From Clostridiales bacterium S5-A14a (GTDB lineage: Bacteria; Bacillota; Clostridia; Peptostreptococcales; Anaerovoracaceae), in NCBI GenBank assembly GCA_000758905.1, contig JRNA01000016.1, positions 62,001-126,000 of the forward strand: 64,000 nucleotides of DNA. Direction: 5' to 3'. The first letter of the stretch is position 1. The number at the start of each line of letters is the position of its first letter. The notes under the pieces are model-generated. The model was not told the DNA's origin, ran no database searches, and was given only the letters and a program-made list of their open reading frames with translations. Both the position numbers and the translations under genes were made by a program. Below, in pieces: positions 61,774 through 64,000 of this stretch.

Positions 61774-64000
61774 GAATTATTTCCTTTAAATCTTCCAAAA
61801 TACGAATTGCCTCTGATGGCCTCAATTCATTAATATCTATATTTGCAATTTTATTTAAAATTTTACTTTCTAACTTATCTTCCGAGATCTCTTGAGCAGC
61901 AACTTCTTCAAGTTGCACTGCGTGGTCATTTTCAGTATCAGTTGAAATATTGCTTTCTGAATTATTTGTATTATTTATATTATGATTATTAGAAATAACA
62001 ATGTTATCATGATCCTCTTCAAGTTGATTTAGCCTGTATTCCGCATCCAAGAGAACTTCATTCGGCACCCCCGCAAGTTTTGCAACGTGAATACCATATG
62101 ATTGACTCGCAGCACCCCTAACTATTTTGTGCAAAAATACTATTTCACCTGATTCGTCATGAACGTCTACATTTAAATTGAAAACTCCCTTGATTTGATC
62201 TTCCAAAACTGTCAGTTCATGATAGTGTGTCGCAAACATTGTCCTGATCATCCTATTAGGTTTACATAAATAACTTACGGTAGCAAAAGCTATGCTCATC
62301 CCATCATATGTGCTGGTCCCACGTCCAATCTCATCCAAGATTACAAGACTTCTAGATGTTGCAGACGATAAAATATATGCGAGTTCACTCATTTCTACAA
62401 AAAATGTCGACTTGCCCTGTGTAAGATTGTCCGAGGCCCCTATTCTGGTATAAATTCTATCGACTATGCCTATCTTTGCGCTCTCACAAGGCACAAAGGA
62501 CCCCATCTGTGCCATAAGCACTATTAGGGCGGTCTGCCTCATATATGTTGATTTTCCAGACATATTCGGTCCAGTTATAATCGCCATAAAATCTTTGTTT
62601 CGGTCAAGTTTGACGTCATTTGGTACAAAGAGATCGCCTCGCTCCATCGTTTCAACGACTGGATGTCTTCCCTCAACAATATCGATTTCAGTAGATTCAT
62701 TTATCTCAGGTCTTATATAGTTATTTTGTACTGCCACGTATGCCAGAGATGAAAGCACATCAAGCATCGCAATTTTGATTGCAGTTTCCTGCATTTTAGG
62801 TATTTCCGGGATAAGCCACTGTCTGAGTTCTTCAAAAAGCTCAGCTTCGAGTTTGTTTATCTTTTCTTCTCCATTCAATATTACAGATTCCACTTCTTTC
62901 ATCTTCGGAGTGATATAACGCTCATTATTCACAAGAGTCTGCTTACGAATATAAAAATCCGGAACCTTGTCTATCTGGCTTTTATTTACATCTAGGTAAT
63001 ATCCAAAGACATTATTAAATCCGACCTTAAGGTTCTTTATTCCGGTTCGTTCTCTCTCCTTTGATTCAAGAGACGCCATCCAATCCTTTCCATCTTTAAT
63101 AGAAAGATGCAGTTCGTCCAATTTATCGGAATATCCTTGTTTAAATATCCCACCATCCCTTATTGTAAAGGGAGCGTCCTCACTTATTGCAGTTTCAATG
63201 CGATTCTCGATATCCGAAAAATCAAATATATTATTAAATATTTCCAAAAGCAGATCTGACCTAGAGTCTTCTAAAATTGCTCTAATTTCCGGTAGCACCG
63301 ATAAGGATTTTTTCAGTGCAATCATATCCTTTGGATTAATGGTAGAAGTCGCGATTTTCCCCGTAATCCTTTGAAAATCGTATATTTTGTTGAGCATGTT
63401 TCTAAGCTCATTTAACTTAACTAAATTTGACTTGATCTCCTCAACTGCATTCAGCCTATCTTCGATGGGTTTTAAATGGTTTAAAGGCTCAATAAGCCAC
63501 TGTTTGAGCATCCTAGCACCGTGCGCCGTCTTTGTTTTGTCGAGTACATGAAGAAGCGAGCCCTTATTTTCTTTGTCATAAAGGGTCTCTGTTAACTCGA
63601 GATTTCGCATCGTTGCTTTGTCAATGGACATATTACTGCCAAGGTTGTATATCCTCACGCCGGTAATATGCTGCATTCTATTCATCTGCGTTTCATTCAG
63701 ATATTCTAAAGCCGCTCCTATTGCCTCAATTGGACCAACTTCCCCCAAAATTCCAATCGCAGACAAGCTCTCAACATTAAAATGTGATTTTATTAGTTCT
63801 AATGCTGCCGAGAGAACAAAATAGTTGTCAGGCTTAACAGTTACAAATGCTTTTGATAATTCTATAAGTTTTTCCTTGGGTATAAAGTCCTCCATTGATT
63901 CGTTTACAATGATCTCGGATATTCCAAGTTTAACAATCTCATTCAGCATATCTTCAAGGCTTTTGTATGATGCCTCCTTGTATGTAGCTGCAAACTCTCC
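61763..64000 (-). CDS. mutS: DNA mismatch repair protein MutS (N-terminus outside window)
   Basis: Mismatch-recognition ATPase. The frame is open to the window edge (GEFAATYKEASYKSLED precedes the first Met here), so the N-terminal mismatch-binding part, about the first 130 residues, is upstream. Visible are the lever and clamp domains, Walker A TGPNMSGKSTYM, Walker B ILDEIGRGTSTYDG, and the THYHEL signature. An unusual Asn/Ser/Asp-rich linker (starting NIVISNNHNINNTNN) separates the ATPase from the C-terminal dimerisation helices. It leads the mutS-mutL-miaA operon; its promoter is not in view. Confidence 0.96.
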   Translation of the reverse strand, partial: GEFAATYKEASYKSLEDMLNEIVKLGISEIIVNESMEDFIPKEKLIELSKAFVTVKPDNYFVLSAALELIKSHFNVESLSAIGILGEVGPIEAIGAALEYLNETQMNRMQHITGVRIYNLGSNMSIDKATMRNLELTETLYDKENKGSLLHVLDKTKTAHGARMLKQWLIEPLNHLKPIEDRLNAVEEIKSNLVKLNELRNMLNKIYDFQRITGKIATSTINPKDMIALKKSLSVLPEIRAILEDSRSDLLLEIFNNIFDFSDIENRIETAISEDAPFTIRDGGIFKQGYSDKLDELHLSIKDGKDWMASLESKERERTGIKNLKVGFNNVFGYYLDVNKSQIDKVPDFYIRKQTLVNNERYITPKMKEVESVILNGEEKINKLEAELFEELRQWLIPEIPKMQETAIKIAMLDVLSSLAYVAVQNNYIRPEINESTEIDIVEGRHPVVETMERGDLFVPNDVKLDRNKDFMAIITGPNMSGKSTYMRQTALIVLMAQMGSFVPCESAKIGIVDRIYTRIGASDNLTQGKSTFFVEMSELAYILSSATSRSLVILDEIGRGTSTYDGMSIAFATVSYLCKPNRMIRTMFATHYHELTVLEDQIKGVFNLNVDVHDESGEIVFLHKIVRGAASQSYGIHVAKLAGVPNEVLLDAEYRLNQLEEDHDNIVISNNHNINNTNNSESNISTDTENDHAVQLEEVAAQEISEDKLESKILNKIANIDINELRPSEAIRILEDLKEIIHEN

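Noticed and set aside
1-64000. tRNA, rRNA, CRISPR arrays and insertion sequences
   Set aside because: None found. Most intergenic gaps are short, and the two over 300 bases contain no cloverleaf, spaced repeats or transposase remnants that I could recognise.

Overview
The window is a gene-dense, AT-rich stretch (by eye in the high-30s percent G+C) of a bacterial chromosome. It carries strong Shine-Dalgarno sequences and many TTGACA/TATAAT-type promoters. Gene content points to an anaerobic low-GC Gram-positive (Bacillota, Clostridia-like). It has a class III ribonucleotide reductase, acetate kinase, a NifS/NifU pair, zinc-type L28 and L32, a one-piece PurL, LexA boxes of the GAAC-N4-GTTC type, a cell-wall surface protein with a variant sortase signal, and IreB/RuvX, Obg and MutS/MutL of Gram-positive type. 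The species cannot be fixed from the sequence. I saw no rRNA, tRNA, CRISPR, insertion sequence or prophage.

Layout. 1-4.3 kb: 3' end of rlmN, an M20 amidohydrolase, a leaderless membrane-anchored GH25 lysozyme and a membrane-anchored PepD relative that has lost its metal ligands. 4.4-8.0 kb: a GNAT acetyltransferase, then nrdD-nrdG behind a promoter with an NrdR-like box. nrdD stops just before the glycyl-radical motif. 8.1-15.3 kb: rpmB, an Asp23-like gene, recG, rsmD, coaD, a coiled-coil gene, tmcAL, ackA and rpmF, a standard Firmicute neighbourhood lacking fakA and the DUF177 gene. 15.4-24.6 kb: asd, uppP, ftsK, rimO, pgsA, cinA and recA with a LexA box. 24.6-29.5 kb: an L21-leader-like RNA, rplU with an extra C-terminal domain, rpmA without the cleavable leader, obg and a radical-SAM/DUF2344 pair. 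29.5-34.8 kb: comEA, a degenerate Spo0A-like regulator, DUF896, nifS-nifU-mnmA and an orphan gene. 34.8-40.0 kb: a leaderless phosphohexomutase, alaS, ireB and ruvX. 40.2-51.7 kb: purE-C-F-M-N-purO-purH(formyltransferase only)-D-L, de novo purine synthesis to IMP with the archaeal-type cyclohydrolase but no purK or purB. 51.7-52.3 kb: a nitroreductase.

From 4.4 to 52.25 kb every gene is on the + strand. From 52.56 kb to the end every gene is on the - strand: a YneA-like cell-division inhibitor with three LexA boxes, a repeat-containing surface protein, a small membrane-protein operon, and mutS-mutL-miaA with a XerS-like recombinase and a PLP enzyme. A 42-bp palindrome sits at the convergent switch point.

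The most notable observations are the NrdD without its radical glycine, the SOS-controlled YneA-like gene, the Spo0A-like protein with Glu at the phosphorylation site, the PepD-like pseudopeptidase, two leaderless transcripts, the split PurH/PurO arrangement, and the altered L21 and L27.
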